Assembly (NCBI GenBank): GCA_003797895.1
Contig: RKQB01000002.1
Location: forward strand, 1 to 64,000
Direction of reading: 5' to 3'
Source of the DNA: Cyclobacteriaceae bacterium YHN15
GTDB lineage: Bacteria; Bacteroidota; Bacteroidia; Cytophagales; Cyclobacteriaceae
Length of the DNA: 64,000 bases
Part shown: piece by piece, positions 46,895 to 56,116 of the stretch
How the letters are laid out: the number at the start of each line of letters is the position of its first letter
How positions within the stretch are numbered: position 1 is the first letter of the stretch
Translations under genes and position numbers: made by a program
Notes under the pieces: generated by a model
Seen by the model: the letters and a program-made list of their open reading frames with translations, nothing else
What the model was told of the DNA's origin: nothing
Database searches by the model: none

Positions 46895-47569
46895 TCACTG
46901 TGTATTGAAATTTTGATGGACCTTGGTCCTCCCCGGTGAATTGCGTTTGAGGTGTTCCAAAAACCATTCACCTGAGTATTGGGCGACGAGTTCCAGTTTG
47001 CCCGCCTCTTCAAATAAATGGGTTGCCCCATCAATTACCCTGATCTGTTTCGGTCCTGAAATTCTTTCATAAGCTTTCCTGTTAAGGTCCAAAACTTCAA
47101 AATCTAATTCACCTACAATCAACAGGGTAGGGCACACCACTTTAGATAACGCGTTCATTGCCAAATCAGGTCTTCCGCCACGGCTTACCACAGCCTTTAT
47201 GGTATTTTGGAGTTTTCCTGCTGCTATTAGAGCGGATGCCGCTCCCGTACTCGCGCCAAAATAGGCAATGGGAAGTTTTTTAAGGCTTGGATATTCCAAT
47301 AGCACTTGGGTTACTTTGACCAAACGGTCAGATAGTAATGGAATGTCAAATCGAAACCCCCGGTCCAGATCTTCCTCCTGGGTCAATAGGTCAAACAAAA
47401 AGGTTCCAAATCCCAATTTATTCAGGTATTGGGCAACCTGATTGTTTCTTGGACTGAATCTGCTGCTTCCGCTACCATGTGAAAATATAATAATTCCTAA
47501 AGGATTTTCAGGAAGTGAAAGATCTCCGTTGAGGAGAACATGATCCACTTTAATTTTTAGCTTTTCCAT
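46895..47569 (-). CDS. Dienelactone-hydrolase-like alpha/beta hydrolase
   Basis: A 224-residue cytoplasmic alpha/beta hydrolase without leader. Oxyanion stretch FSHGSGSSRFSPRN (29-42), nucleophile Ser107 in YFGASTGAAS, acid Asp156 in VGELDFEV and base His184 in DGATHLFEE. It is the first gene of the group with the phosphoribosyltransferase and the GreA/B-like gene. The usual partnership with the phosphoribosyltransferase supports the call; the substrate is unknown. Confidence 0.85.
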   Translation of the reverse strand: MEKLKIKVDHVLLNGDLSLPENPLGIIIFSHGSGSSRFSPRNNQVAQYLNKLGFGTFLFDLLTQEEDLDRGFRFDIPLLSDRLVKVTQVLLEYPSLKKLPIAYFGASTGAASALIAAGKLQNTIKAVVSRGGRPDLAMNALSKVVCPTLLIVGELDFEVLDLNRKAYERISGPKQIRVIDGATHLFEEAGKLELVAQYSGEWFLEHLKRNSPGRTKVHQNFNTQ

Positions 47570-47860
47570 GATAAAACAAAATTTAGTTGAATTATATTTA
47601 AAAAGTAACTTTCATTTATTTGACTTGAATTTACCCAAATTCCGGGTACTAATTCATGATTTTTGTTAGTTTTTTTATTGATTTACCTGCTTTTAGTTAA
47701 CTATAATTAGAATTTGATAAACAATAGCATCAAATAAAAAAAATATAATCAAGGAGTTTTTGGAATGAGAATCCTCCAAACTACAAAGAAATTAAAAAAC
47801 CTATGGGTTGGCCCACAGGTCTTCAATTTGATCTCTTGTTGAAAGATTTCCAATCTATTC
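47570..47860. other. Intergenic region, minus-strand promoter of the hydrolase group
   Basis: About 290 A+T-rich bases between the helicase stop and the hydrolase start, both minus strand. No gene; no motif I can assign. Confidence 0.4.
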
Positions 47861-49207
47861 CTATTCTCCTTTTATCACATTGGTTCTTTTTCCATATTTT
47901 GGGGAAGAATGCTGTTTATCCAGAGCGTTATCTTTTTTTTCAGCTCTGGCCTCATCCGGTTTATGTCTTTTTTCAGGATTTTCTCTTTTTTTGGTAAATT
48001 TCTTCTTAGATGACCCATTGCCGGGCTTTTGAAATCCAGGTTTTTTGCCTGATTTTTCATGTGAACCTTTATATTCGGGTCCTTTTTCAAATCCTTCAGG
48101 AAGAGGTGTTTTTTCAATTTCCATTCCTATCAGGGATTCTATCCTCTTAAATTTAAATTGATCCTTATCACTGACAAAGGTAATGGCTTCTCCTTTGCTA
48201 TCAGCTCTTGCTGTTCTACCAACCCTATGGACATAATCTTCTGGATCATTCGGGGTATCAAAATTGATGATCAATTCTATTCCGACTACGTCTATGCCTC
48301 TTGAAATTATATCAGTTCCAATCAGAATTTTAAGAGACCGATTTTTAAAGCGGGACATTATTTTTTCTCTTTCCACCTGCTCAAGATCAGAATGGAACGC
48401 CTCCACCTCAAAGCTTTTCTTAAGAATTTTAAATAGGCTTTTCACTTTCTCTTTAGTCGAGGCAAAAATGATCACAGCCTCATAATCCTTTTGATTGAGC
48501 ACATGTTTTACAAGATCTTCTTTCTGGTATTCATAAACCAAATAGGCAGATTGGGTGACCCCTTCAGCAGTCTTTCCAATTGCCAAACTGATTTCTTCCG
48601 GATTGTTCAGCAGTTGTTTTGAGAATTGTCTGATTTTTGGGGGCATGGTAGCTGAAAAAAGAATAGTCTGCCTGTTTTTAGGTAGATGATTGACGATGGT
48701 AAGGATATCATCAGAGAAACCCATATCAAGCATTCTATCTGCCTCATCAAGAATCAGGTGCTTAAGATTGTTCAGTTTGATTTTGCCTCCTGAAAGGAGT
48801 GCAATCAATCTTCCCGGTGTGGCAACGATAATTTCTGCTCCTGTTTCTAAGGCTTTCTTTTGCTGTTCCCATACAATTCCATCTCCCCCTCCATAAATGG
48901 GGATTGAACTTATTCCCAAGAAATAGGCAAAGCCCTGAATTTGTTGGTCGATCTGTATCGCTAATTCCCTTGTTGGGGCTAAAATCAGGGTATCCAGTCC
49001 CGATGAACCGGTTTTCGCTATTTTGTTCAAAATCGGCAGAATAAATGCCGCTGTCTTTCCGGTTCCGGTCTGGGCACAGGCAATTAGATCTTTTCCCTCG
49101 TTCAAAACAGGAATAGCCATTTCCTGAATAGGAGTGGGTTTGTCAAATCCCATTGCCTCGAGTCCTTCTAAAAGGGCATCTTCAAATTTAAATTGGTTAA
49201 AATTCAA
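47861..49207 (-). CDS. DEAD-box ATP-dependent RNA helicase
   Basis: A 448-residue cytoplasmic helicase, RhlE-like. Motifs in order: Q motif FDKPTPIQ, I AQTGTGKT, Ia PTRELA, II DEADRMLDMGF, III SATMP, IV VIIFAST, V GTDIISRGID and VI HRVGRTARA. A basic tail from about 375 (KKPGFQKPGNGSSKKKFTKK and on) is typical for RNA binding. All motifs are intact. The DoxX-like gene ends 12 bases before its start, so the two are probably transcribed together. Likely role in ribosome assembly or RNA turnover in the cold. Confidence 0.93.
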   Translation of the reverse strand: MNFNQFKFEDALLEGLEAMGFDKPTPIQEMAIPVLNEGKDLIACAQTGTGKTAAFILPILNKIAKTGSSGLDTLILAPTRELAIQIDQQIQGFAYFLGISSIPIYGGGDGIVWEQQKKALETGAEIIVATPGRLIALLSGGKIKLNNLKHLILDEADRMLDMGFSDDILTIVNHLPKNRQTILFSATMPPKIRQFSKQLLNNPEEISLAIGKTAEGVTQSAYLVYEYQKEDLVKHVLNQKDYEAVIIFASTKEKVKSLFKILKKSFEVEAFHSDLEQVEREKIMSRFKNRSLKILIGTDIISRGIDVVGIELIINFDTPNDPEDYVHRVGRTARADSKGEAITFVSDKDQFKFKRIESLIGMEIEKTPLPEGFEKGPEYKGSHEKSGKKPGFQKPGNGSSKKKFTKKRENPEKRHKPDEARAEKKDNALDKQHSSPKYGKRTNVIKGE

Positions 49208-49219
49208 TGTTCATTATGT

Positions 49220-49591
49220 TTAAATATAAATATAGGCCCAAGCAATAAGGGCAAACTGCAGCGGCAACCTTAAAAGGAGGGCCCAATTTGGTATTCCTTT
49301 GGCACCTTTTTGATACATGTAAATATTGGCAGGAAACACCGCCAAAAGCAATAAAATGATCGCAATTGCTGAAACACTTCTGGTCTGATCAAATAACAGT
49401 CCCAAACCAAAAATAATTTCAAATATTCCAACAAGCAAATTCAATATTTCAGGTTTGGGAAAATTTGGAGGAATGATCCTGATGTACATCTTTGGTTTGA
49501 CAAAATGCATCAATCCGGCAAACATATAAAAGCCGCTCATAAGATAAAGAAAAAATAAGTACATTGGATTTTTCAGGTATATTGAAATCAA
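49220..49591 (-). CDS. DoxX-like small membrane protein
   Basis: A 123-residue protein with four membrane segments (about 8-28, 44-64, 70-90 and 103-122). HFVKPKMYIRIIPPNFPKPE after the first segment and LVGIFEIIFGLGLL in the second fit the DoxX family. Members are integral membrane proteins with unclear redox-related roles. It precedes the helicase gene on the same strand by 12 bases. Confidence 0.75.
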   Translation of the reverse strand: MISIYLKNPMYLFFLYLMSGFYMFAGLMHFVKPKMYIRIIPPNFPKPEILNLLVGIFEIIFGLGLLFDQTRSVSAIAIILLLLAVFPANIYMYQKGAKGIPNWALLLRLPLQFALIAWAYIYI

Positions 49592-49675
49592 TAATTATAT
49601 TACACTTTAAAAGTAGGATAAAATTTCCACATCAAATTAATGGAAGTTACCTTAATATTGGTTGAATTTTGAATT

Positions 49676-50743
49676 ATGGATAAATTGAAGCCAATCACAT
49701 ACTTGGCAAGCGTCCTATTCTTGTTCCTGGGGTTTGTTTTCGAAGTAAAGCCACAGGATGATCATACGATTTCCGGAGTTTTAAAAGATGGCCTATCAGA
49801 TCAATACATCAATGGGGCAATGGTCACCCTAAGGGAAACTGCTTTTTCTTCTGTTTCCAAAGAAGGAGGAAAATTCCAGTTGAATAAGGTCATTTCAAAC
49901 CGGTATGTCCTGAATATCAATGCAGCAGGTTATCAATCCTATCAAGCACAGATCAATGTCAAAACTGATTTGGAGTTGGGTGTAATCACCCTTTTTCCGA
50001 TAGGTTATGAAAATCCGGATGAAATGGCACTGCAAAAAACCATACGTGCGACAAATATAGCTGAATTATTTACTAAAAGACCCAATTTTATAGGAGGTAA
50101 CCAGGTTTTCGGCATTCCACCTGAGCCTAAGCGACTGGTTGGTAATTTTTACCTTGATCCTAAATGGAATAAGGCATCTATCTTACTTTACAGGGACAAG
50201 GAAGTAATTGAGGGATATTTTGTGCGCTATAACATCAACAGCAATAATTTTGAATTAAGAGCTGATCAGGATGATCTTGTAAGCTCAATGCCAGGATTCC
50301 GGGTTCAGAATATAGTCTGGGTGGACAGTGAGCATAATGTACCCAGGTACTTTGTGAACGGAATGGATTTTCGGGAGAATGGAGTACCGATTTCAGGAAT
50401 TTTTGAAGTACTAGTAGATGGTCATATGCCTTTGTTAAGGAGGACAATTGCCAGCATAAAAATGTCCAATTATAATGAAGCCTTAATGGTAGGACAAAGA
50501 AATGACTTTATAGTGAAAAGAAATGTTTATTATTTTCTAAAGGAAAAAACGGTTATTGAAATTCCCAAAAAAAAGAAAGAATTCTATAAAATATTTGGTG
50601 ATAAGGCAGAGGAAATCAAAGTTTTTGTTGACGAAAATGATGTCAATATCAGGGAACCGTCCGGCTATTTTGTCATTTTCACCCAGTATAACAGCATGTT
50701 TGAAGGCTTTGAGCCCTTGGTACTTAAATTAGTTGAAAATTGA
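49676..50743 (+). CDS. Exported protein with carboxypeptidase-like regulatory domain
   Basis: A 355-residue protein with a signal peptide (to about KPQ, residue 26) and a CarboxypepD_reg-like beta domain at about 31-105 (ISGVLKDGLSDQYINGAMVT, GGKFQLNKVISNRYVLNINA). The remaining 240 residues (about 115-355) begin RATNIAELFTKRPNFIGGNQ and match nothing I recognise; KRLVGNFYLDPKWNKASILL and MPLLRRTIASIKMSN are the best marked stretches. It ends three bases before the gamma-glutamyltransferase gene, so they are one operon. The function is unknown. Confidence 0.7.
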   Translation: MDKLKPITYLASVLFLFLGFVFEVKPQDDHTISGVLKDGLSDQYINGAMVTLRETAFSSVSKEGGKFQLNKVISNRYVLNINAAGYQSYQAQINVKTDLELGVITLFPIGYENPDEMALQKTIRATNIAELFTKRPNFIGGNQVFGIPPEPKRLVGNFYLDPKWNKASILLYRDKEVIEGYFVRYNINSNNFELRADQDDLVSSMPGFRVQNIVWVDSEHNVPRYFVNGMDFRENGVPISGIFEVLVDGHMPLLRRTIASIKMSNYNEALMVGQRNDFIVKRNVYYFLKEKTVIEIPKKKKEFYKIFGDKAEEIKVFVDENDVNIREPSGYFVIFTQYNSMFEGFEPLVLKLVEN

Positions 50744-50746
50744 AAT

Positions 50747-52591
50747 ATGAAGAAAATCACATTAATTCTATTATCCTTTTGGATCTGTCAGGTAAGTTTT
50801 GCACAAAAAACCCAGAAACCTCCATTGCACGGTAAGCATTGGATGGCTATTACTGGCAAACCTTTAGGCGCCACAGCAGGGGCCATGATATTTTCCCAGG
50901 GAGGAAATGCAGTGGATGCTGCCTGTGCCATGTTGGCCGCTGTTTGCACCATGTGGGATGTATTGAGCTGGGGCGGGGAGACGCAGGCTTTGATTTATAA
51001 TCCAAATACAGGTAAAGTAATTGCAATCAATGCAATGGGAATAGCCCCAACTGGAGCAACCGTAGCGTTTTTTAGGGAAAAGGAAATGAATTATCCTCCT
51101 GAATATGGACCCTTGGCAGCAACTACCCCAGGAACACCGGGTGGCTTGATGACAATGTTGGCAGAATATGGTACCATGAGTCTTGAACAAGTGCTTGCAC
51201 CTGCCATGGAAATGGCAAAAGGTTACCCTATTGAAGCCCAAACTGCCAATATGATTGAGAACAGAAAGGATTTAATCAAACAATGGCCTTATTCTAAAAA
51301 AATATTCCTCCCTCACTTGGGTGAAGAAAGAGAAGCCCCTCACGCAGGAGAGATTTTTGTTCAGGAAGATTTATACAATACCTTATGGAAGTTAGTGGAA
51401 ACGGAAAAGCAGGCACTTGTTCAAGGAAAGTCACGCAAAGAAGCCATTTATGCCGCCTATGAGAGGTTTTATAAAGGGGATATAGCTCAGGAAATTGTGA
51501 GAGGAACAAGAGAGCAAGGGGGCTTATTTACCATGGAGGATTTGGACAAATGGAAAGTTAAAATAGAAGAGCCTTTGACAGTGAACTATAAGGGAATTGA
51601 TGTTTATAAATTACAGGAATGGACACAAGGACCGGCTTTGTTGCAATCCCTGAATATTCTCGAGAATTTTGACTTAAAGTCAATGGGTTATAATTCTGCC
51701 TCCTATATCAATACTGTGTATCAGGCCATGACGCTGGCTTTTGCTGACAGGGATTTTTATTATGGGGATCCGGATTTCGCTCCAAAGAGTCCCATGAGAG
51801 GATTGTTATCCAAGGAATATGCAAAAGAGCGTGCCATGCTGATCAAAGAGCAGAATGATCCTGAAATGGGGCCAGGTGATCCTTATCCATTTCAAAATGA
51901 GAAAAACCCTTTCTTCCACCTCATGGAAAACAGGAAAAATGCCTTGGCTTATTATCAGCCGGAATTGCCTGTCCAAGGACCTGATGATCCTTTTTTACAA
52001 AGCTTTCTTGCCGGAACCACCTCCATTCAGGCGGCAGATAAAGAAGGTTGGGTTGTTTCAGTTACGCCGTCAGGAGGATGGATTCCAGCGGCAATTGCCG
52101 GTAATACGGGTGTAGGCCTTAGCCAAAGAATGCAAAGCTTTGTACTGGATGAAAATTTGAACCCCTTCAATGTACTCGAACCAGGTAAACGTCCAAGAGT
52201 AACGCTTACCCCAAGTATGGCATTGAAGGATGGGAAGCCTTTTCTTTCATTTGCGGTACAGGGAGGAGATACCCAAGATCAGGACCTTTTACAGCTTTTC
52301 CTCAATATCGTGGAATTTGGAATGACAGTACAGGAAGCCACTGAGGGCGCAAACATCCACAATTACCAAATTCAATCTTCTTTTGGGGCACATGAATCCA
52401 AGCCAGGATCCATTACATTGAATTCACAAGTCCCTTCCTGGGTTAGAAATGATTTGGAAAAAAGAGGTTATAAAATGGATTTTCTGGATAGAACCTCAGG
52501 TCCACTGAATGCCATCTGGTTCGATTGGAAACATAATACTTTCTGGGGAGGCTCGAGTAACCATGGAGAAGATTATGGCATAGGATGGTGA
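50747..52591 (+). CDS. Gamma-glutamyltransferase family protein
   Basis: A 614-residue exported protein (MKKITLILLSFWICQVSFAQ) of the Ntn-hydrolase gamma-glutamyltransferase family. Seen: AGAMIFSQGGNAVDAACAML, GPLAATTPGTPGGLMTMLAE, FADRDFYYGDPDF, the processing site AGTTSIQAADKEGWVVSVT with Thr424 as expected nucleophile and TPSGGW in the substrate pocket. The canonical Thr-Thr-His is Thr-Thr-Ser here, and RPRVTLTPSMALKDGKPFLS follows the family. It would normally be cut in two after export. It may act on glutathione or on another gamma-glutamyl or acyl substrate. Confidence 0.85.
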   Translation: MKKITLILLSFWICQVSFAQKTQKPPLHGKHWMAITGKPLGATAGAMIFSQGGNAVDAACAMLAAVCTMWDVLSWGGETQALIYNPNTGKVIAINAMGIAPTGATVAFFREKEMNYPPEYGPLAATTPGTPGGLMTMLAEYGTMSLEQVLAPAMEMAKGYPIEAQTANMIENRKDLIKQWPYSKKIFLPHLGEEREAPHAGEIFVQEDLYNTLWKLVETEKQALVQGKSRKEAIYAAYERFYKGDIAQEIVRGTREQGGLFTMEDLDKWKVKIEEPLTVNYKGIDVYKLQEWTQGPALLQSLNILENFDLKSMGYNSASYINTVYQAMTLAFADRDFYYGDPDFAPKSPMRGLLSKEYAKERAMLIKEQNDPEMGPGDPYPFQNEKNPFFHLMENRKNALAYYQPELPVQGPDDPFLQSFLAGTTSIQAADKEGWVVSVTPSGGWIPAAIAGNTGVGLSQRMQSFVLDENLNPFNVLEPGKRPRVTLTPSMALKDGKPFLSFAVQGGDTQDQDLLQLFLNIVEFGMTVQEATEGANIHNYQIQSSFGAHESKPGSITLNSQVPSWVRNDLEKRGYKMDFLDRTSGPLNAIWFDWKHNTFWGGSSNHGEDYGIGW

Positions 52592-52628
52592 TTTGACTAA
52601 AGGTCAACATTCTTTTTTGTACAATACA

Positions 52629-52660
52629 AATAAACCCTGAAAATTTACTCAGGGTTTATT
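52629..52660. terminator. Bidirectional terminator
   Basis: AATAAACCCTGA pairs perfectly with TCAGGGTTTATT around AAATTTAC, lying between convergent genes that end at 52591 and 52696. Confidence 0.8.
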
Positions 52661-52695
52661 TATTCCAAATCAATGATGCATCAAATTAGAAAATC

Positions 52696-53487
52696 TTACC
52701 TAATGGCATTTTCCAACGTAGCCAAGTAAACCCATTTTTGATCCCTTGATTTCAAACCTTTCTCCACAGCAGCCCTTTGTTCCGTAGTGGATTCCATATC
52801 TTCATACTCTTGTGCATTAAAAAATTGAAGATAATCTTTATATATATTCATGGTTAGATGGGTTGATTTCGCCTCACTTCCAAAAGGCAGTGCCGTTCTC
52901 AACAGACTCCAGTGGCCCATCAAACCCTTTTCAATTCTACTTTGATGTATGGGCATAAACACTTCCTTTTCTGCTTTTTCATATTCCTGGAATTTACCTT
53001 CCACGGCCTTCATCAAATCGAAAGAAGCCAAGGTTCCTCTTCTAAACTGGAAATTATCTCTGCTTGAAGCAATTTCCTGCATATAGGACCTTTGGGCCAA
53101 ATCCATACTGGAAGTAGCATTGTTCAACTTATCCCTTACTTCAGCTTCTGTCATGTGCGGGTATGCTATCATACCATACTTTGCCAAATCATCTTCCTGT
53201 AATCCGTTCATCATACTGACGGGGTCACTGAAATAGGTTATGGTGATATATTGGAATTCACTGGGATCTGCACCTGATTGCAAAGACCAAAAATCCCAAC
53301 CTTGGATTTTTTTGTCATTTATCGCAGCCTTGTATAGTTTTTCCAAAAACTCAATATGCTCAATAAAATCATAAGTCTGATTAGACTCCACCTTAATAAA
53401 CTCGAAAACCAAATACCTGGTTTGCTGTGCTTTAACTATGGCTATGGCCATCATAAATACGAGGAGGGATATTAAAACCTTTTTCAT
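52696..53487 (-). CDS. Exported hypothetical protein, perhaps dimeric alpha/beta-barrel type
   Basis: A 263-residue protein with a signal peptide (to about IVKAQ, residue 20). The two halves both look like alpha/beta sandwiches (TRYLVFEFIKVESNQTYDFI ... YITITYFSDPVSMM; later VFMPIHQSRIEKGLMGHWSL ... STHLTMNIYKDYLQFF), suggesting a duplicated ferredoxin-like/NIPSNAP-like fold. This is a weak reading. It stands alone between a terminator and the aminotransferase gene, which is divergent. Confidence 0.55.
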   Translation of the reverse strand: MKKVLISLLVFMMAIAIVKAQQTRYLVFEFIKVESNQTYDFIEHIEFLEKLYKAAINDKKIQGWDFWSLQSGADPSEFQYITITYFSDPVSMMNGLQEDDLAKYGMIAYPHMTEAEVRDKLNNATSSMDLAQRSYMQEIASSRDNFQFRRGTLASFDLMKAVEGKFQEYEKAEKEVFMPIHQSRIEKGLMGHWSLLRTALPFGSEAKSTHLTMNIYKDYLQFFNAQEYEDMESTTEQRAAVEKGLKSRDQKWVYLATLENAIR

Positions 53488-53706
53488 AATGGATGTTTTA
53501 AGTGGAAAGGTATATTAATGCAGAACTCATAAAATTTACGAATTATATTTCGGAAAAGATAATTTAAGCACCTTAAGTTTTGTCAAAATTTTTATTTTGG
53601 CAATTTTTACGTCATATACCCATTATTTCACCTGCTTTTGGGGCATAATCAAAAAAGATTTAGGATTAAATCCCAATACTTATTAGATTTTGAAAAAAAT
53701 AGATAT

Positions 53707-54831
53707 ATGAATCTTTCAAGAAGAGAATGGCTTAGAGGAGCCTCCTTGATAGGGGGCATGGCAATGTTGACCGGCACAGCCTCCATTGGAAAATTAAGTG
53801 CTGCAGAAACCAAAAAATTTAATCCCAGACCTTTTAATATGCCGATCAGGCTTGGATCCAATGAAAACCCTTATGGTCCTTCGGCAATTGTAAGGAAAGC
53901 CATGCAGGATAATTTTGATTTGGGCTGCAGGTACCCCTGGGCATTTAATAACCCACTTAGGGAAATGATTGCTGAAAAAGAAGGAGTTACTCCCGATCAC
54001 ATTGTCTTGGTTGCCGGCTCTACCGAAGGATTAAAAATTACAGGCATCACCTATGCAGGCAAAGGAGATGAAATCATTTCCGGATTGCCCACTTTTTTAT
54101 CCATGATGGAATATGCCAAGGTTTGGGGTGCTGATATCAACTGGGTTCCTTTGGATAAAGATATGAATTATGATCTTCAGGAAATCGAAAAGCGGGTTTC
54201 GGCAAAAACAAAACTTGTGTTCTTGTGCAATCCCAACAATCCAACCGGAAAACTGCTTCCAGCAAAAGAGGTCGTAGACTTTTGCAATTCAGTTAGTCAG
54301 AAAACCATGGTATTCAGTGATGAAGCCTATTATGATTACATAGAAGATAGCAGTTATCCTTCAATGGTTGAATTGGTAAAACAGGGCAAAAATGTGATAG
54401 TTTCAAGAACACTTTCCAAGGTATATGGCTTGGCTGGAATAAGGTTGGGATATATGGTGGCGAGACCTGACATAGCCAGGAAATTGAATGAGAGGGTAGT
54501 AGCCAATACCAACATCATGGCCATCGAAGCAGGAAAAGCGGCATTGCAGGACCAGGATTTTTATAAATTCAGCCTTCAGAAAAACCTGGAAGCAAGAAAA
54601 ATGATAGAAGCCACACTTGACCAATTAGGCCTTGATTATTTGCCTTCTCAGGCAAATTTTGTCTTTTTCCATGCCAAGCAGGATGTGAAAAAACTGGCAG
54701 AAACAATGCAGGCAAAAGGAGTGATTATAGGCAGACCTTTTCCTCCTTATGATGATTGGTGCAGGATAAGTACAGGTACCTTAGAAGAAGTTGCGTTTTT
54801 CAATAAAACCCTCATTGAAACTTTGGGTTAA
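53707..54831 (+). CDS. HisC-like aminotransferase with twin-arginine leader
   Basis: About 374 residues from the ATG at 53707; a longer frame to 53638 adds 23 residues before the leader. MNLSRREWLRGASLIGGMAM is a twin-arginine signal. The body is a fold type I PLP enzyme of the histidinol-phosphate aminotransferase group: RLGSNENPYGPS, AGSTEGLKI, CNPNNPTGK, FSDEAYYDY and SRTLSKVYGLAGIRLGY with PLP-binding Lys238. An export signal is unusual for HisC, so this is probably not the histidine-pathway enzyme. An acetyltransferase and a lipoprotein gene follow, spaced 3 and 1 bases. Confidence 0.85.
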   Translation: MNLSRREWLRGASLIGGMAMLTGTASIGKLSAAETKKFNPRPFNMPIRLGSNENPYGPSAIVRKAMQDNFDLGCRYPWAFNNPLREMIAEKEGVTPDHIVLVAGSTEGLKITGITYAGKGDEIISGLPTFLSMMEYAKVWGADINWVPLDKDMNYDLQEIEKRVSAKTKLVFLCNPNNPTGKLLPAKEVVDFCNSVSQKTMVFSDEAYYDYIEDSSYPSMVELVKQGKNVIVSRTLSKVYGLAGIRLGYMVARPDIARKLNERVVANTNIMAIEAGKAALQDQDFYKFSLQKNLEARKMIEATLDQLGLDYLPSQANFVFFHAKQDVKKLAETMQAKGVIIGRPFPPYDDWCRISTGTLEEVAFFNKTLIETLG

Positions 54832-54834
54832 CCT

Positions 54835-55395
54835 ATGATGAATTTTGACCTTATTCTGGAAAGTGAAAAATTGATATTAAGGCCACTGGAAAGGGAAGAT
54901 TTCACTGCATTATTGGCCTTGACTTCTTTACCGGACATGTGGCGTTTTTATACCCATGATTTGTCCACTGAAGAAGGTATGGCTGTTTGGGCAGATCCTG
55001 CCTTTGACAAACAACGCCTTCAGTTTGTGGTCATTGATAAATCAACAGGAGCCATAGCAGGCGCTACAGCTTTTGGTAATTTTTCTGTCAGGGACAAAAG
55101 AGTAGAAATTGGATGGACCTGGCTTGGCAAGGATTTTCAGGGAACCGGGATCAATCAGGAGATGAAGCGTATGATGCTGTCTTATTGTTTCGAGTCCCTT
55201 GATCTGGAGCGGGTTGAGTTCAAAACTGATGTATTGAATGTACAAGCCAGAAAAGCACTCAGCAATATCAATGCAATTGAAGAGGGTGTCCTGAGAAGTC
55301 ATACTTTGATGACCAAAGGCAGAAGAAGGGATACCATTTATTTCAGTATTTTGAAGAATGAATGGTCATATGTAAAAAGGGAGAATAATTGGTGA
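54835..55395 (+). CDS. GNAT-family N-acetyltransferase
   Basis: A 186-residue cytoplasmic protein of the RimJ/RimL type: ESEKLILRPLEREDF at the start, EIGWTWLGKDFQGTGINQEM as the acetyl-CoA loop (pattern Q-x-x-G-x-G/N), and VLNVQARKALSNINAIEEGV, then RSHTLMTKGRRRDTIYFSIL. The acceptor is unknown; it need not be a ribosomal protein. It starts three bases after the aminotransferase stop and ends one base before the next start, so it is translationally coupled. Confidence 0.85.
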   Translation: MMNFDLILESEKLILRPLEREDFTALLALTSLPDMWRFYTHDLSTEEGMAVWADPAFDKQRLQFVVIDKSTGAIAGATAFGNFSVRDKRVEIGWTWLGKDFQGTGINQEMKRMMLSYCFESLDLERVEFKTDVLNVQARKALSNINAIEEGVLRSHTLMTKGRRRDTIYFSILKNEWSYVKRENNW

Positions 55396-55396
55396 A

Positions 55397-56062
55397 ATGT
55401 TAAATTGGACCCATATGAAGTATTCCCTGGTTTTTCAGAATTTTCTGAATCCTTTTTTCCTAAAGGGGAAGAAAGTTTACTTGTTTTTCCTTGTTTTGTT
55501 TAGTGTTGCAAGTTGTGATTTAACTCCTATTGAAGAAATCCAGATCAATCAGTTGAATACGGTTTTCTTTGGTAACCAACCTGTGGATTTTGTATCGGCC
55601 AAATTGACCGTCACAGGACCCATGGATATTTCCGGTCCCAATTCCCACTATAGGGCCAGATTGGAATTATCAACAGATATAGAATTCAGAGAACCTTTTA
55701 TTGCAAATTCCAGTGTTCTAAGTGTAGATATCAATTCCTTGAATAAAGGAGTCAGTCTCCCCACTTTTCCTTTGGAAGAGGGTGAGTTTATAGTATTTCC
55801 ATACGAAGAGATTTCGGATCAGGGTATTTTGAGCAACCTTTCAGATAAAAATTTCACTCTTGGGCCCAGGGCAGGGATTAATTTTGTACCCAGTCAGTCT
55901 GATTTTAATATTACACATGAAGCAGAAAGCGGCTTTATTACGATAAGGTTTGATTTGCCGACCAATAGGGTGGTGATTACGCATAACTGGAGAACTAAAA
56001 GTGGTTTGGAAATCAGGGGAACAAACAATTTACCTGTCAATTTATCCCAGTTTGTACCATAA
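55397..56062 (+). CDS. Hypothetical lipoprotein
   Basis: A 221-residue protein with a long N-region and lipobox FSVASC (Cys40); an in-frame ATG at 55415 would give a shorter leader. The mature part is beta-rich, without a family I recognise (KLTVTGPMDISGPNSHYRAR, VLSVDINSLNKGVSLPTF). It ends the aminotransferase-acetyltransferase operon, with a terminator just after. The function is unknown; anchoring in the outer or inner membrane is inferred from the lipobox. Confidence 0.65.
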   Translation: MLNWTHMKYSLVFQNFLNPFFLKGKKVYLFFLVLFSVASCDLTPIEEIQINQLNTVFFGNQPVDFVSAKLTVTGPMDISGPNSHYRARLELSTDIEFREPFIANSSVLSVDINSLNKGVSLPTFPLEEGEFIVFPYEEISDQGILSNLSDKNFTLGPRAGINFVPSQSDFNITHEAESGFITIRFDLPTNRVVITHNWRTKSGLEIRGTNNLPVNLSQFVP

Positions 56063-56064
56063 AA

Positions 56065-56095
56065 AAAGCCCGCTGGATTTTCCTGAGCGGGCTTT
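56065..56095. terminator. Bidirectional terminator
   Basis: AAAGCCCGCT pairs with AGCGGGCTTT around an 11-base loop, with an A-run before it. It lies between convergent genes ending at 56062 and 56117. Confidence 0.8.
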
Positions 56096-56116
56096 ACCTC
56101 AAAATGTAATTTTAAA

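Noticed and set aside
53638..53706. Longer N-terminus of the aminotransferase
   Set aside because: The 23 extra residues are charged and would bury the twin-arginine leader that starts at 53707.
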